A stretch of 64,000 bases of DNA. It comes from Gimesia aquarii (GTDB taxonomy: Bacteria > Planctomycetota > Planctomycetia > Planctomycetales > Planctomycetaceae). The stretch lies in contig NZ_CP037422.1 in the NCBI RefSeq assembly GCF_007748175.1, positions 6,965,952 to 7,029,951 of the forward strand, given 5' to 3'. Shown piece by piece: positions 38,327-47,254 of this stretch; within the stretch, counting starts at the first letter, position 1, and each line of letters begins with the position of its first letter. A program made the position numbers and the translations under genes. The notes beneath the pieces are model-generated. The model did not search any database. It was given only the letters and a program-made list of their open reading frames with translations, and was not told where the DNA came from.

Positions 38327-39427
38327 ATGAATGCTCAATGTAAATCGATCGTTCTGACAGGAAGTGAGCCTACACTAGAATGTTCTATTGTAGAGCAACC
38401 TGAACTACAGCCTGGTGAAGTACTCGTAGAAATTCTCTGTTGCACAATTTGTGGGAGTGACCTGCATACATTTCAAGGTACACGCTCCACTCCCTGCCCT
38501 ACCATACTCGGGCACGAAATGGTAGGACGCGTAGTCGACATGCACCCTGAATATCCGACCGTGGATTTTCTGGAACGTCCTGTCAAAGTTGGTGATCGAA
38601 TTACCTGGTCTGTTGCCGTTTCCTGCAAAGACTGCGAATACTGTCGACGTGGACTAACACAAAAATGTTCTCGACTCTTCAAGTATGGTCATCAGAAACT
38701 GTCAGACGCAAATTACCTGAGTGGTGGACTGGCCAGCCATTGCCATCTGGCCAAAGGCACGACTCTTTTCAAAGTACCAGAATCACTACCCGATCTGATT
38801 GCCAGTCCTGCCAATTGTGCGACCGCAACTGTTATGGCCGCGTTTCGACTTGCCGGCGATGTTAAAAATCGCTCCGTATTAATATTGGGTGCAGGAATGC
38901 TGGGAGTGACTGCCTCGGCTGTAGCACATTCGAAAGGTGCTGAATCCATCTTTATTACAGACATCGACGCATCACGTCTCAAACAGAGCCTGGAATTTGG
39001 AGCAAATCATACATTGTTAGTAAAAAAAGAGCAGCCTCTGCATGCAGAGATCCAACATTTGACTCAAGGTCGAGGTGTCGATTTTGTGTTTGATATGACG
39101 GGCGTACCAGAAGTCATTGAGAGTGGTCTGGAAGCAACTGCCATTGGTGGCACAATGATTCTCGTCGGTTCGGTATACCCCGCGCGACCGGTTCAATTTC
39201 CAGCAGAAAATATTGTGCGTCGACTAATCAGACTAGAAGGAATTCACAATTATATCGACCTTGATCTCGCAAATGCGCTGAACTTTCTTGAACGACATCA
39301 AAAAACCTATCCGTTTCATCGACTTTGCGAACAGACATTTTCTCTGGAAGATGTGTCTGCTGCATTTGCTGAATCAGCAAATCGACGCTCTTATCGGGTT
39401 GCCGTTCTGCCGAACCTTGAGGCTTGA
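38327..39427 (+). CDS. Zinc alcohol dehydrogenase of phosphonate clusters (TIGR03366 type)
   Basis: Medium-chain zinc dehydrogenase, 366 aa. The catalytic zinc ligands are suggested by CTICGSDLHTF and GHEMVG, and the structural zinc by CKDCEYCRRGLTQKC. The Rossmann motif is LILGAGMLGVTAS. The family is close to the alcohol dehydrogenases repeatedly found beside phosphonate genes (TIGR03366). It might oxidise or reduce acetaldehyde or a hydroxylated phosphonate; the true substrate is unknown. It is in the direction of the operon but after a 154-bp AT-rich gap, so it may have its own promoter. It meets a convergent gene 1 bp from its stop. Confidence 0.85.
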   Translation: MNAQCKSIVLTGSEPTLECSIVEQPELQPGEVLVEILCCTICGSDLHTFQGTRSTPCPTILGHEMVGRVVDMHPEYPTVDFLERPVKVGDRITWSVAVSCKDCEYCRRGLTQKCSRLFKYGHQKLSDANYLSGGLASHCHLAKGTTLFKVPESLPDLIASPANCATATVMAAFRLAGDVKNRSVLILGAGMLGVTASAVAHSKGAESIFITDIDASRLKQSLEFGANHTLLVKKEQPLHAEIQHLTQGRGVDFVFDMTGVPEVIESGLEATAIGGTMILVGSVYPARPVQFPAENIVRRLIRLEGIHNYIDLDLANALNFLERHQKTYPFHRLCEQTFSLEDVSAAFAESANRRSYRVAVLPNLEA

Positions 39428-39428
39428 T

Positions 39429-40625
39429 CTAAAAATCAATTTCGGCAGACTCACCTAGACTGATACCACCGCCAGGGTTCGCAACTCGATTAAAACGCTT
39501 GGCAGGCCACTGAGAACCCCTGTTTTCAGCAATTCGCTTTGGTTGGGACCGAACTTGGGCACGCACTGACTGCTCTCTTTTCTGATCCAGGACATTGCGT
39601 GGGATCCGCTTTGATTCGGGAACAAAGGCTACCGTAGAACGATGCTCATGACTCTTTACTCTGCGGCCATCAAAAGGAATTCGTGATTCAATGGGAAGTG
39701 GTCGTGACTTACGTAAAGCTTGATCTCTTTGCCCATCCAGGCTTGCCAATGTTGTTTGTTCGCCTTGTGATAAAGCAGCCTCTGCCTCTTCGTCATCCGG
39801 GCTCTGTGATCGAATTACAAGGTTTTTGTTTCCAATAGCTGGTTTTTGTTCGTTGGTTGCAAGTTGTTGGTCAGCAGGAAGCTGTAAAGAAGGGCTACCA
39901 GCGATGATCCACTTACTCCAATGTTGTTCCAAGTGCTCAACATTTTTGTATTTATACTGCTTGGCGATCGCTTCATCCCAGCCATTTTTATGTGCGTCTT
40001 CCAGAAACATCAAATAACGTTTTTTACCACCGGCTTGCAGCAGGAAATCAGCAAGTGAGTATCCTTCAGCGTAAAGTGTGAGGACCTGTTGCATTTCTGA
40101 TGGGTATTCTTTCATCGACAGCAAACGCCTGAGAGGAATACGCTGATTGGTTCCCATCACTTGCCGGTTTAATAATCTTTGACGCTTTTTCTCTGATTCG
40201 TGTTCTACAATCGTAGCAGCTCCTTCATCAGCCCAACGCGGAAGTGGACGACGAAAGTAGCAAGCAAAAATAGTATGATTGACTTCATGAGGTAATACAG
40301 AATCCAGGATTCGCTCCAAGGTTCCCTGAATCTGCATGTCCCAGCCAAACACTTGGCCACGGTCGAAGGAAAAAGTAGTAGCCCCTCCTGCACCATAGTT
40401 ACCAACTTTGACTTTAATCGGACATGGGGCATACCACTTTGGTAATTCGTGACCCAGCCAGGTAATGGCTAACTCTTTTCGGTAGATTTCTGCAGCATCG
40501 CCGATCTGTTTGGCAATCTCTGGAGTTGGTGCATGTGTGACAAAATTAGGAGTCTTATAAGAGGCTCCCAGCGAAATGAATGAAGCCAAACACAAAATGA
40601 GACAACGACAAAGTTGAGCTTCCAT
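39429..40625 (-). CDS. Secreted gluzincin-type metallopeptidase-like protein
   Basis: Exported protein of about 398 aa from the ATG at 40625. The signal peptide is LILCLASFISLGASY. A peptidase-MA-like core carries the zinc site HEVNH (in LPHEVNHTIFACYF) and the third-ligand segment RWADEGAATIVEHE, with YAEGYSLADFLL and KRYLMFLEDA following. The last 150 residues are basic, proline- and serine-rich and probably disordered (KRIPRNVLDQ, KRFNRVANPG). The family is usual in planctomycetes (DUF1570-like), and cleavage has not been shown. An alternative TTG (40676) would add 17 polar residues before the signal peptide. A second member lies at 47.3-48.9 kb. No operon is apparent. Confidence 0.72.
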   Translation of the reverse strand: MEAQLCRCLILCLASFISLGASYKTPNFVTHAPTPEIAKQIGDAAEIYRKELAITWLGHELPKWYAPCPIKVKVGNYGAGGATTFSFDRGQVFGWDMQIQGTLERILDSVLPHEVNHTIFACYFRRPLPRWADEGAATIVEHESEKKRQRLLNRQVMGTNQRIPLRRLLSMKEYPSEMQQVLTLYAEGYSLADFLLQAGGKKRYLMFLEDAHKNGWDEAIAKQYKYKNVEHLEQHWSKWIIAGSPSLQLPADQQLATNEQKPAIGNKNLVIRSQSPDDEEAEAALSQGEQTTLASLDGQRDQALRKSRPLPIESRIPFDGRRVKSHEHRSTVAFVPESKRIPRNVLDQKREQSVRAQVRSQPKRIAENRGSQWPAKRFNRVANPGGGISLGESAEIDF

Positions 40626-41064
40626 GCCCTCTTGTTCCTTATTGATGCAGCCAAAGATGCGGGTCTTGGCTGACAAACTCTTAATTGATTGTAATGGGAT
40701 AGTTTTGGGTCGATCACTCGAAATGGGGTTTTGAGATTTGATCGCTTGCTGAACCTGTGGTTCGAGTCACCTGAAACCATCGTCGGTGAATCCGATTCAG
40801 ACGAAAGGGGTTGGTGACAGGTAAACTTCTTTTATGCAAACATGAGACCAATGATTGGAAAAAAGCAAATTTGGTCTTCTAAAGACTCTAGTGCATTCAG
40901 CTTAAGTCTCACTTGTTTAATCACTTATAGCACATTATTGAAATTTTTACCGTAACAGCAGAGTGTGGAATGAATCAAAACTGTTTTGTAGAATTTGCAA
41001 TCGTTATCAGATCACAATTGGAAATGCAATATTTACAATTTGGAACGCGGTAATCATAAAGGCT
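40626..41064. other. Intergenic region, no gene seen
   Basis: This 439-bp gap between the gluzincin-like gene and the small membrane gene downstream of obg holds no supported ORF, tRNA-like fold or clear terminator. It is AT-rich between 40,900 and 41,060. The promoter of the minus-strand gluzincin gene should lie in its left part, but I cannot place boxes. Confidence 0.4.
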
Positions 41065-41340
41065 TCAAAATCGGATGCGTGCAAAAGCCCATCCTAGTAA
41101 GAAACCAACCAGCATTAGTACACCCAACTCAGTAATCCGCTGGGTTTGACTTTGGGGCGAATTGAAAAACGCTTGAAAGGCGAAGCCCAACACCATCATC
41201 AGTCCCGCTCCATATTTTCCAAAACGAACCCGAATCTCCCTGGTATTCACTTCAGATTTGGTAGATTCAGTAGGAGTCTGGGTAGACTCTTCATTTTCGG
41301 GATTGTTCAAACTCAACTTGTCTTCCTTCACAAGATTCAA
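41065..41340 (-). CDS. Small two-helix membrane protein downstream of obg
   Basis: A 91-aa protein with a polar Ser/Thr/Glu-rich N-terminus (about residues 1-35) and two hydrophobic segments (GAGLMMVLGFAFQAFF, about 44-59; LGVLMLVGFLLGWAFA, about 72-87). I do not recognise a family. The TTG start at 41340 overlaps the obg stop (TTGA), which implies translational coupling; a GTG at 41331 is the alternative. Co-expression with Obg is likely. The function is unknown. Confidence 0.6.
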   Translation of the reverse strand: MNLVKEDKLSLNNPENEESTQTPTESTKSEVNTREIRVRFGKYGAGLMMVLGFAFQAFFNSPQSQTQRITELGVLMLVGFLLGWAFARIRF

Positions 41341-42338
41341 GCCTCAATTTCCAGCGTTTGCAGTTCGTCGACAATCATCCGAATCAGTTGTTCCAGGTTT
41401 TCTCCCGTAGCAGATGAAATCTGCATTATGGAATGACCTAGCTCCTCTTCCAGCAATTTTGCAACAGGAGTTGCATCAGGAAGCTCACATTTAGTGACGA
41501 CGATGATTTCTGGGCGTTCCATCAGAGTAGGATCATAGAGCCGCATTTCTTCCCGAATCTGACGATAGTTCTGAATTGGATCAGTTTGATCCATGGGTGA
41601 AGGTTCTACCAGATGCACAAGTACCCGCGTTCGCTCGACGTGCCTCAGGAACTCGTGCCCGAGCCCGATCCCAGCATGGGCGCCTTCAATTAAACCGGGA
41701 ATATCAGCCACCACAAATTGATGGTCAAAACCGACGCGCACAAGCCCTAAATTAGGATATTTTGTGGTAAATGGGTAAGCAGCGATTTCAGGATGTGCCT
41801 TAGAAAGGCGGCTTAATAGAGTAGATTTTCCAGCATTGGGCTTTCCCACTAATCCGACATCAGCGATTAATTTTAACTCGAGTGAAACATCCCGGTGTTC
41901 TCCTGGCTTTCCAGGCTCGAATTCACGGGGTGTCTGATGAGTGGCTGTCGCAAAATGACGATTTCCACGTCCTCCATCCCCACCTTTCGCTACGACAACT
42001 CGGTCACCACTCTGTTTCATATCACGTAAGAGATGCCCGCGCTTGCTGTCCAGTACCAACGTACCGGGGGGGACCATGATGATAGCATCCTGGCCACTTT
42101 TCCCTGTTTTTAAACTCCCTTGCCCGTGGCCTCCCCGCTCCGCATTCCAATGTTTATGACCAATGAGATTCGCCAGACTACTGACATTCTCATCTGCAAG
42201 CACAACAACATCTCCACCTTTACCCCCATCCCCACCATTGGGACCACCACGAGGTACGTGTGCTTCCCGTCGGAAACTGGTACAACCATCTCCACCATCA
42301 CCGGCTTTACAATAAATATCAACACGATCTACAAACAT
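41337..42338 (-). CDS. obg: Obg/CgtA GTPase
   Basis: Essential GTPase involved in 50S ribosome assembly and stress signalling. From the ATG at 42338 it is 333 aa. The glycine-rich Obg fold is plain (YCKAGDGGDGCTSFRRE, GGPNGGDGGKGGDV). G domain: G1 GLVGKPNAGKST, switch region PFTTKYPNLG, G3 DIPGLIEGAHAGIGLG and G4 VVTKCELP. The G4 motif ends in glutamate in place of the usual Asp of NKxD, which may loosen guanine specificity or be a conservative lineage change. An upstream in-frame start (42386) would add a non-family leader. There is no C-terminal OCT extension. It is coupled to the following small membrane gene. Confidence 0.95.
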   Translation of the reverse strand: MFVDRVDIYCKAGDGGDGCTSFRREAHVPRGGPNGGDGGKGGDVVVLADENVSSLANLIGHKHWNAERGGHGQGSLKTGKSGQDAIIMVPPGTLVLDSKRGHLLRDMKQSGDRVVVAKGGDGGRGNRHFATATHQTPREFEPGKPGEHRDVSLELKLIADVGLVGKPNAGKSTLLSRLSKAHPEIAAYPFTTKYPNLGLVRVGFDHQFVVADIPGLIEGAHAGIGLGHEFLRHVERTRVLVHLVEPSPMDQTDPIQNYRQIREEMRLYDPTLMERPEIIVVTKCELPDATPVAKLLEEELGHSIMQISSATGENLEQLIRMIVDELQTLEIEA

Positions 42339-42777
42339 AATTATCCGTCTACTGTTACCTGAGTTATCTAAGCTTAAATAGCTCACGATGTTGAGAAAAT
42401 CATTTCATGAAAAAATGAATCCGCCATCGAAATCACCAAGGCTATTGTTCTTTTTAGAATATGTGTGGCAGATAGTGAGATAGAGTTAACTATCTATCAC
42501 TAGATTATCGAAGGAAAAAACATTTTAGATGGTCTCATACAAAATACGAGTGTCGATTCGTGCATTCTTCTACAATCCTTGTCATGAAATCATAACAAGA
42601 AGGATTATACTGCCAGTCGTTGGAATAACTTCAGTGAACTAAGTTCGATAAGCCATTTTAAAACAGTAACTTACGCCAATTTGATGTTCCTGGACTCGGA
42701 TTGACCCGTTTTGGGCTTCCTTTTATACTTCCGCTCCCCTGAAAATGCCCTCAATGATGCGACAAAGGAATGGCGCA
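42339..42777. promoter_or_regulatory. Divergent region between obg and kdsD
   Basis: The gap must contain promoters for both genes. An imperfect inverted repeat (AGTGAGATAG at 42474-42483 with CTATCTATCACT at 42490-42501) could be an operator. AT-rich stretches flank it. No gene is supported; an ATG at 42745 is an alternative kdsD start without a ribosome site. Confidence 0.3.
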
Positions 42778-43821
42778 ATGAGTTCTCTGCCTGCAAGGTC
42801 GGTAATCGAGTTTTCACAGTTTGACCAATTACGTGATGCGCGTGAAATCATTTCTTGCGAAGCAGATGCCTTGCGCCAGATGGGACAGAATTTGGGAATT
42901 GAGTTCTGTGATGCCATCGATTTAATACTCTCAAGAAAAGGAGCCGTGATTCTCACAGGAATGGGAAAAGCGGGACTCATCGCGCAAAAAATTTGTGCCA
43001 CACTTTCCTCTACAGGCACGCGTTCTCATTTCTTACATCCGGCAGAAGCCATTCACGGAGACCTGGGTTGTCTTCACGCAGATGATATGATACTCGCGCT
43101 TTCTAATAGTGGTGAAACAGAAGAACTAAGGCGCTTAATACCACTTGTCCAGAAAATGTACCTGCCACTGGTTAGTATCACTGCCCGTGAGACAAGCACT
43201 CTTGGGCGGGCATCTCAGGTAGTGTTATGTTTAGGAGATTTAAAAGAAGCAGGCATACATCAATTGGCGCCTTCCACAACGACTACCGCAATGCTTGCCA
43301 TGGGGGACGCCTTATCTCTCGTGATCAGCAAAGCACGCGGGTTCACTCCATTACAATTTGCAACATTTCATCCTGGCGGAAGTCTGGGACGACGTTTAAC
43401 GAAAATCAATGAAGTGATGCGCGATCGTAAGGAAGTGCGTGTCACCAGAGAAACCACTTCCATTCGAGAATCTTTCATTCAGTTGAGTCGTCCCGGTCGC
43501 CGAAGTGGTGCTGTGATTATTGTCAATGGATTAGATCAGGTCACCGGCATCTTTACTGATAGTGACCTCGCCAGACTACTTGAAGAACGTCGCGAAGGAC
43601 AGCTGGATCGTCCTATTTCTGAAGTTATGACAGCCGAACCCACAACCATTCAGTCTGATGCTTCATTGGAAGCAGCAATTACATTACTTAAAACTCGCAA
43701 ATTAAGCGAACTGCCTGTTGTAGATCAACAACATCAATTAGCAGGCCTCATCGATATTACCGACGTCATTGGTTGGCAACCACAACGTGAATCAACCGAA
43801 GTGAACACTGAAGCGGGTTAA
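42778..43821 (+). CDS. kdsD: Arabinose-5-phosphate isomerase
   Basis: Sugar isomerase making D-arabinose-5-phosphate from ribulose-5-phosphate, the first committed step to Kdo of lipopolysaccharide. The N-terminal SIS domain has VILTGMGKAGLIAQKI, HPAEAIHGDLG, LALSNSGETEELRRL and PSTTTTAMLAMGDALS. Two CBS domains follow (TDSDLARLLEER; MTAEPTTIQSDASLEAAI). I chose ATG at 42778 with AAAGGA eight bases upstream, giving 347 aa; the ATG at 42745 lacks a ribosome site. The next gene, 63 bp downstream, is a giant OstA/LptC-like protein, echoing the kdsD-kdsC-lptC order of proteobacteria. This supports outer-membrane lipopolysaccharide synthesis in the host. Confidence 0.93.
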   Translation: MSSLPARSVIEFSQFDQLRDAREIISCEADALRQMGQNLGIEFCDAIDLILSRKGAVILTGMGKAGLIAQKICATLSSTGTRSHFLHPAEAIHGDLGCLHADDMILALSNSGETEELRRLIPLVQKMYLPLVSITARETSTLGRASQVVLCLGDLKEAGIHQLAPSTTTTAMLAMGDALSLVISKARGFTPLQFATFHPGGSLGRRLTKINEVMRDRKEVRVTRETTSIRESFIQLSRPGRRSGAVIIVNGLDQVTGIFTDSDLARLLEERREGQLDRPISEVMTAEPTTIQSDASLEAAITLLKTRKLSELPVVDQQHQLAGLIDITDVIGWQPQRESTEVNTEAG

Positions 43822-43884
43822 ATCGGATCTTAATTTTCATTTCAATAAGTCACATCCTATTTTAGAAACGACCTTGTAATTTCT

Positions 43885-46800
43885 ATGTCCGGAGCCATTC
43901 ACCATAATCGGAATGGATTATTCGATCGCCTGATAGCCAGTCGTCTGTTGTTGATCTGGGTTACAACAGCTTCACTAACTGGTGCATATCTGGTATATGC
44001 GCAGGCAATACGGCTTGTGATTAAAGAAAAAGTAATTCGCCGCGAATTTCCGAAAGAAGTCATCGAATCGCCCGCTTATGCAACCGGCAATAACGAGAGG
44101 GCCAATACGTACCTTCCCGAAAGCCCTTGGGCAGCCGATGCACGTTATCAATTCCAAGATGAAAACGTCTTTGTTTATACTGAGAAATGGGAACAGGAAG
44201 AAGAGAAAAAAGCAGCACGCTTGAAACCGTTTGCGATGTTAATGTTCGACACCAAAAAAGGGGAAGCCGAACAACCTTTTGCCTTAATGAGTCAAGAGGC
44301 ACTGATTCGCTTTGAATTCCCTTTTGGGGTCAAACACACTGACCCTGGACGGATGATTGCTGGCTCGTTAGAAGGCAATGTAAAAATTACAGGACCGAAT
44401 GGTCTCATCATTTATGGGCGTAATTTCTTCTACGATGAATCGTCGATGAATATCTGGAGCGATCATGAAGTACGCTTCGCGTATGAAAACCATCGAGGCC
44501 ATGCGCGAGGCATTGAAATGAAACTGATACCTTCTGCCACTAAACCAACGGAGCTCAAGCCGGCTGCAGAGGGAATAAGGGAAATCGTACTTCGGCGAGA
44601 TGTGTACATGGAACTGGCCTTGAAAAAAAAGCTAGAGTCTTCAAGAAACGGCAAACCACGTTTTGCAACAGTAAAAAGCACTGGAAGTTTCACGTTTAAC
44701 CTAGAAACAAATCAGGGAACGTTTACCGACGACGTTCGCGTATATCAACCAACCAGCCCGCATCAGGCTGATACTCTGCAATGCGATAATTTAAATTTAC
44801 AGTTTGTTCGTAAAGCCAATGATGATAGTCCAAGTACAATTGAAAAAGAGTCAGGCAAGTCTACTCTGAGTCACTCCAGTGGAAATTTGAAATTTCAAAA
44901 GCTAGTTGCTACGGGTAACAACGTCACACTCATCTCTGAAGAGAACCAGTTTACAGGCACGATGACCCGACTTTTCTATAACGAAGATACTAAAACCATT
45001 GTCCTGACTGACAAACGAGATGTTCGCGTTTTGCAACAATCCTCAGAACTCCGGTGTCCTGAGATCACTATTGTCCAGAATCAGGAAGGGAAGTTAGAAA
45101 CGGTCACCTGCCAGGGAGCTGGTTGGATCAAACACCGCGATGCCAATACGGGCCAATTAACTATGGCAGCCCAATGGGCCAAACAGATGAAAAAATCCGT
45201 TGATCCAGAGAACGGACTCGAAATGGTAGAATTGGAAAAACAGTGTATCGTCAGACAACCGACTGAAGAATTTGCACTCGCTGCCCAAATAATACGTTTA
45301 TGGCTAAAAGGTGATTTGCCTTCTTTAAAAAAAGTCAATTCAAAAAAACAAGGATCAAATCAACGGGAATCGAAGAACTCTCAAAAGATAGAGAACAAAT
45401 TGGATCCGTATAAAATGATTGCGGAGCAGGATGTTGCCATTTACAGTCCCCAACTCAGAGGAAAAACCAAACGACTCGAAGTCTGGTTTGGTCCTGTGGC
45501 GACTCCGCAGTCAGCACCCAATGCGCCTATTGAAAATCAAACGCAGCTACAACAGCCGACTGTCAAACAGGTCGCATTTGCAGTCGAGGATCCAATCCTT
45601 TCATTAAAGGTACCTCAATCAACACGCATACAGACTCTCGCCATGAATCAAAGTGGCCCTTTTTCAATCCAACCTAAAAAAACTGTCTCAACCAATAACA
45701 AACAAACTGTTGATTCAAAAGAAGGTCGAGCTAAGATCCCGTCTCGTAATAAAAATTCTGATTTCTTTGGTAGAAGCGACACAAATAAACCGCTCGAGCC
45801 AGTAATGGTAACTGCAGACTTAATGACACTGCGTGTGCAAAAGAATGTACTCGGCAAAGCTGAAGTCGCAGAAGTTTGGACCAAAGGAAATGTCTCTGTT
45901 CAACAACTTCATGGTGAACAAGAAAAACCATTGCATATCACTGGTAACCAATTACATATTCGGAACAAAGGCAGCAATGACCAAGTGGTACATATCATTG
46001 GCAGTCCTGCGAAAATCAATGAACGAGGTTTTCAGATTGAAGGAGAGAATATTTTTCTCTATCGTCTCGCAAACCGGGCTGAAGTTCAGGGGAAAGGACT
46101 ACTACTGCTCCCCGTGCGTGGGGGTAGCCGATCCGCAGCCGGTTTACTTTCCGGTGCAGAAGGCATTACAGAAGGAAAAAATAAAGCACAATCACCCCAA
46201 AGTCATTCGGCAGCCCAATCTGATCAGGTCCTGGAAATACACTGGGAAAAGGAAATGATTTTCGATGGATTGACAGCAAACTTCTTCGGAAAAGTCAGAA
46301 CCAATATGGGAGACAACCGGCTACGTTGTCAGGAGATGGAAGTCATTCTGTCTGATCGAGTTTCCTTTACAGAAAAGAATTCAAAGGAACAGAAACCAAA
46401 AGTCCAACTCATTACTTGTCGAGATGGAGTGGAAGTAGAGAGTAATGAGTATTTGGAGAATCGATTAATTGGAATTCGTCGCGCCAGTTTCTGGCAGATG
46501 AATGTCGATCAGGAAACAGGCAATGCCGAAGCGAACGGCCCCGGGTGGTTGATTTTGTGGCGGAGAGAAAATCCGGGAAAACCTGACTCGCAAACAAAAG
46601 TTTCACAAGCCAATCAACCACAAAAGACCGACACAGATAGTTGGACCTACACGCGGATTGACTTTAACGGCAAAATGGAGGGTAATGTTTCACAACGCAG
46701 TACTAACTTCGACGATCGCGTGCAAATTACTTATGGAGCCGTCAAACGACCTCTCGATACCATTAATCCCAATAAACTCCCTCCCCAGACAGGATGGATG

Positions 46801-47145
46801 CGCAGTAATTCTTTGAAACTCATCCAGCATGAGATCAACGGTCAGAAAAAGAAATTCATTTCAGTATTAGCAAAAGGAAATGCAGAACTGGAAGGGAATA
46901 CGCTCATCAAGAATAAGCGTACTCCTATGAATCAGTCCTTTATTGCTCGAGCCGATACGATTAGCTTTGATGAATCCAAAGACTTGTACACAATGCGTTC
47001 CTTTGGAAACCGTAAAGCAACTCTTCGACGTTATTCCAAAGGGGGCAACGGACCAACTATGAATGAATCGCAGGAAATCGAGTTCGCACCCACTTATGAT
47101 CGAGTCACATTACATGGTGTAACTGTCATACAAGGACTGCCTTAA
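43885..47145 (+). CDS. Giant OstA/LptC-like envelope protein
   Basis: Protein of 1086 aa with an N-terminal transmembrane anchor (about residues 19-43, LLLIWVTTASLTGAYLVYAQ) and an extracytoplasmic body. The body shows repeated OstA/LptA-like beta-jellyroll strands in three areas: ITGPNGLIIYGRNFFYDESS near 170, FTGTMTRLFYNEDTKTIVLTD near 355, and LHITGNQLHIRNKG near 680 with KARE-like FQIEGENIFLYRLANRAEVQGKG after it. A similar unit occurs near the end (ARADTISFDESKDLYTM). Polar Lys/Gln/Ser-rich linkers separate the regions. LptC and LptA are about 190 and 180 aa, so this looks like several bridge units fused together. It follows kdsD by 63 bp and probably shares its transcript. A lipopolysaccharide bridge role is inferred. 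Confidence 0.65.
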   Translation: MSGAIHHNRNGLFDRLIASRLLLIWVTTASLTGAYLVYAQAIRLVIKEKVIRREFPKEVIESPAYATGNNERANTYLPESPWAADARYQFQDENVFVYTEKWEQEEEKKAARLKPFAMLMFDTKKGEAEQPFALMSQEALIRFEFPFGVKHTDPGRMIAGSLEGNVKITGPNGLIIYGRNFFYDESSMNIWSDHEVRFAYENHRGHARGIEMKLIPSATKPTELKPAAEGIREIVLRRDVYMELALKKKLESSRNGKPRFATVKSTGSFTFNLETNQGTFTDDVRVYQPTSPHQADTLQCDNLNLQFVRKANDDSPSTIEKESGKSTLSHSSGNLKFQKLVATGNNVTLISEENQFTGTMTRLFYNEDTKTIVLTDKRDVRVLQQSSELRCPEITIVQNQEGKLETVTCQGAGWIKHRDANTGQLTMAAQWAKQMKKSVDPENGLEMVELEKQCIVRQPTEEFALAAQIIRLWLKGDLPSLKKVNSKKQGSNQRESKNSQKIENKLDPYKMIAEQDVAIYSPQLRGKTKRLEVWFGPVATPQSAPNAPIENQTQLQQPTVKQVAFAVEDPILSLKVPQSTRIQTLAMNQSGPFSIQPKKTVSTNNKQTVDSKEGRAKIPSRNKNSDFFGRSDTNKPLEPVMVTADLMTLRVQKNVLGKAEVAEVWTKGNVSVQQLHGEQEKPLHITGNQLHIRNKGSNDQVVHIIGSPAKINERGFQIEGENIFLYRLANRAEVQGKGLLLLPVRGGSRSAAGLLSGAEGITEGKNKAQSPQSHSAAQSDQVLEIHWEKEMIFDGLTANFFGKVRTNMGDNRLRCQEMEVILSDRVSFTEKNSKEQKPKVQLITCRDGVEVESNEYLENRLIGIRRASFWQMNVDQETGNAEANGPGWLILWRRENPGKPDSQTKVSQANQPQKTDTDSWTYTRIDFNGKMEGNVSQRSTNFDDRVQITYGAVKRPLDTINPNKLPPQTGWMRSNSLKLIQHEINGQKKKFISVLAKGNAELEGNTLIKNKRTPMNQSFIARADTISFDESKDLYTMRSFGNRKATLRRYSKGGNGPTMNESQEIEFAPTYDRVTLHGVTVIQGLP

Positions 47146-47254
47146 TCGAATTCACGGTTAATCTCAAGAATACTTCTTTTTTCCGCTGATCTCCTCGTCT
47201 ACAATTAAAAAGTGAGATTTCCAGCTTCGGCTTCAATAAGGAAGAACTGCGATT

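Noticed and set aside
33171-39427. C-P lyase pathway
   Set aside because: None of the PhnG-PhnM proteins is present; the cluster is of the PhnW/PhnX kind.
45833-46258. 141-codon ORF inside the giant Lpt-like gene
   Set aside because: It is an overlapping frame without domain features; the long frame carries the OstA-like pattern.
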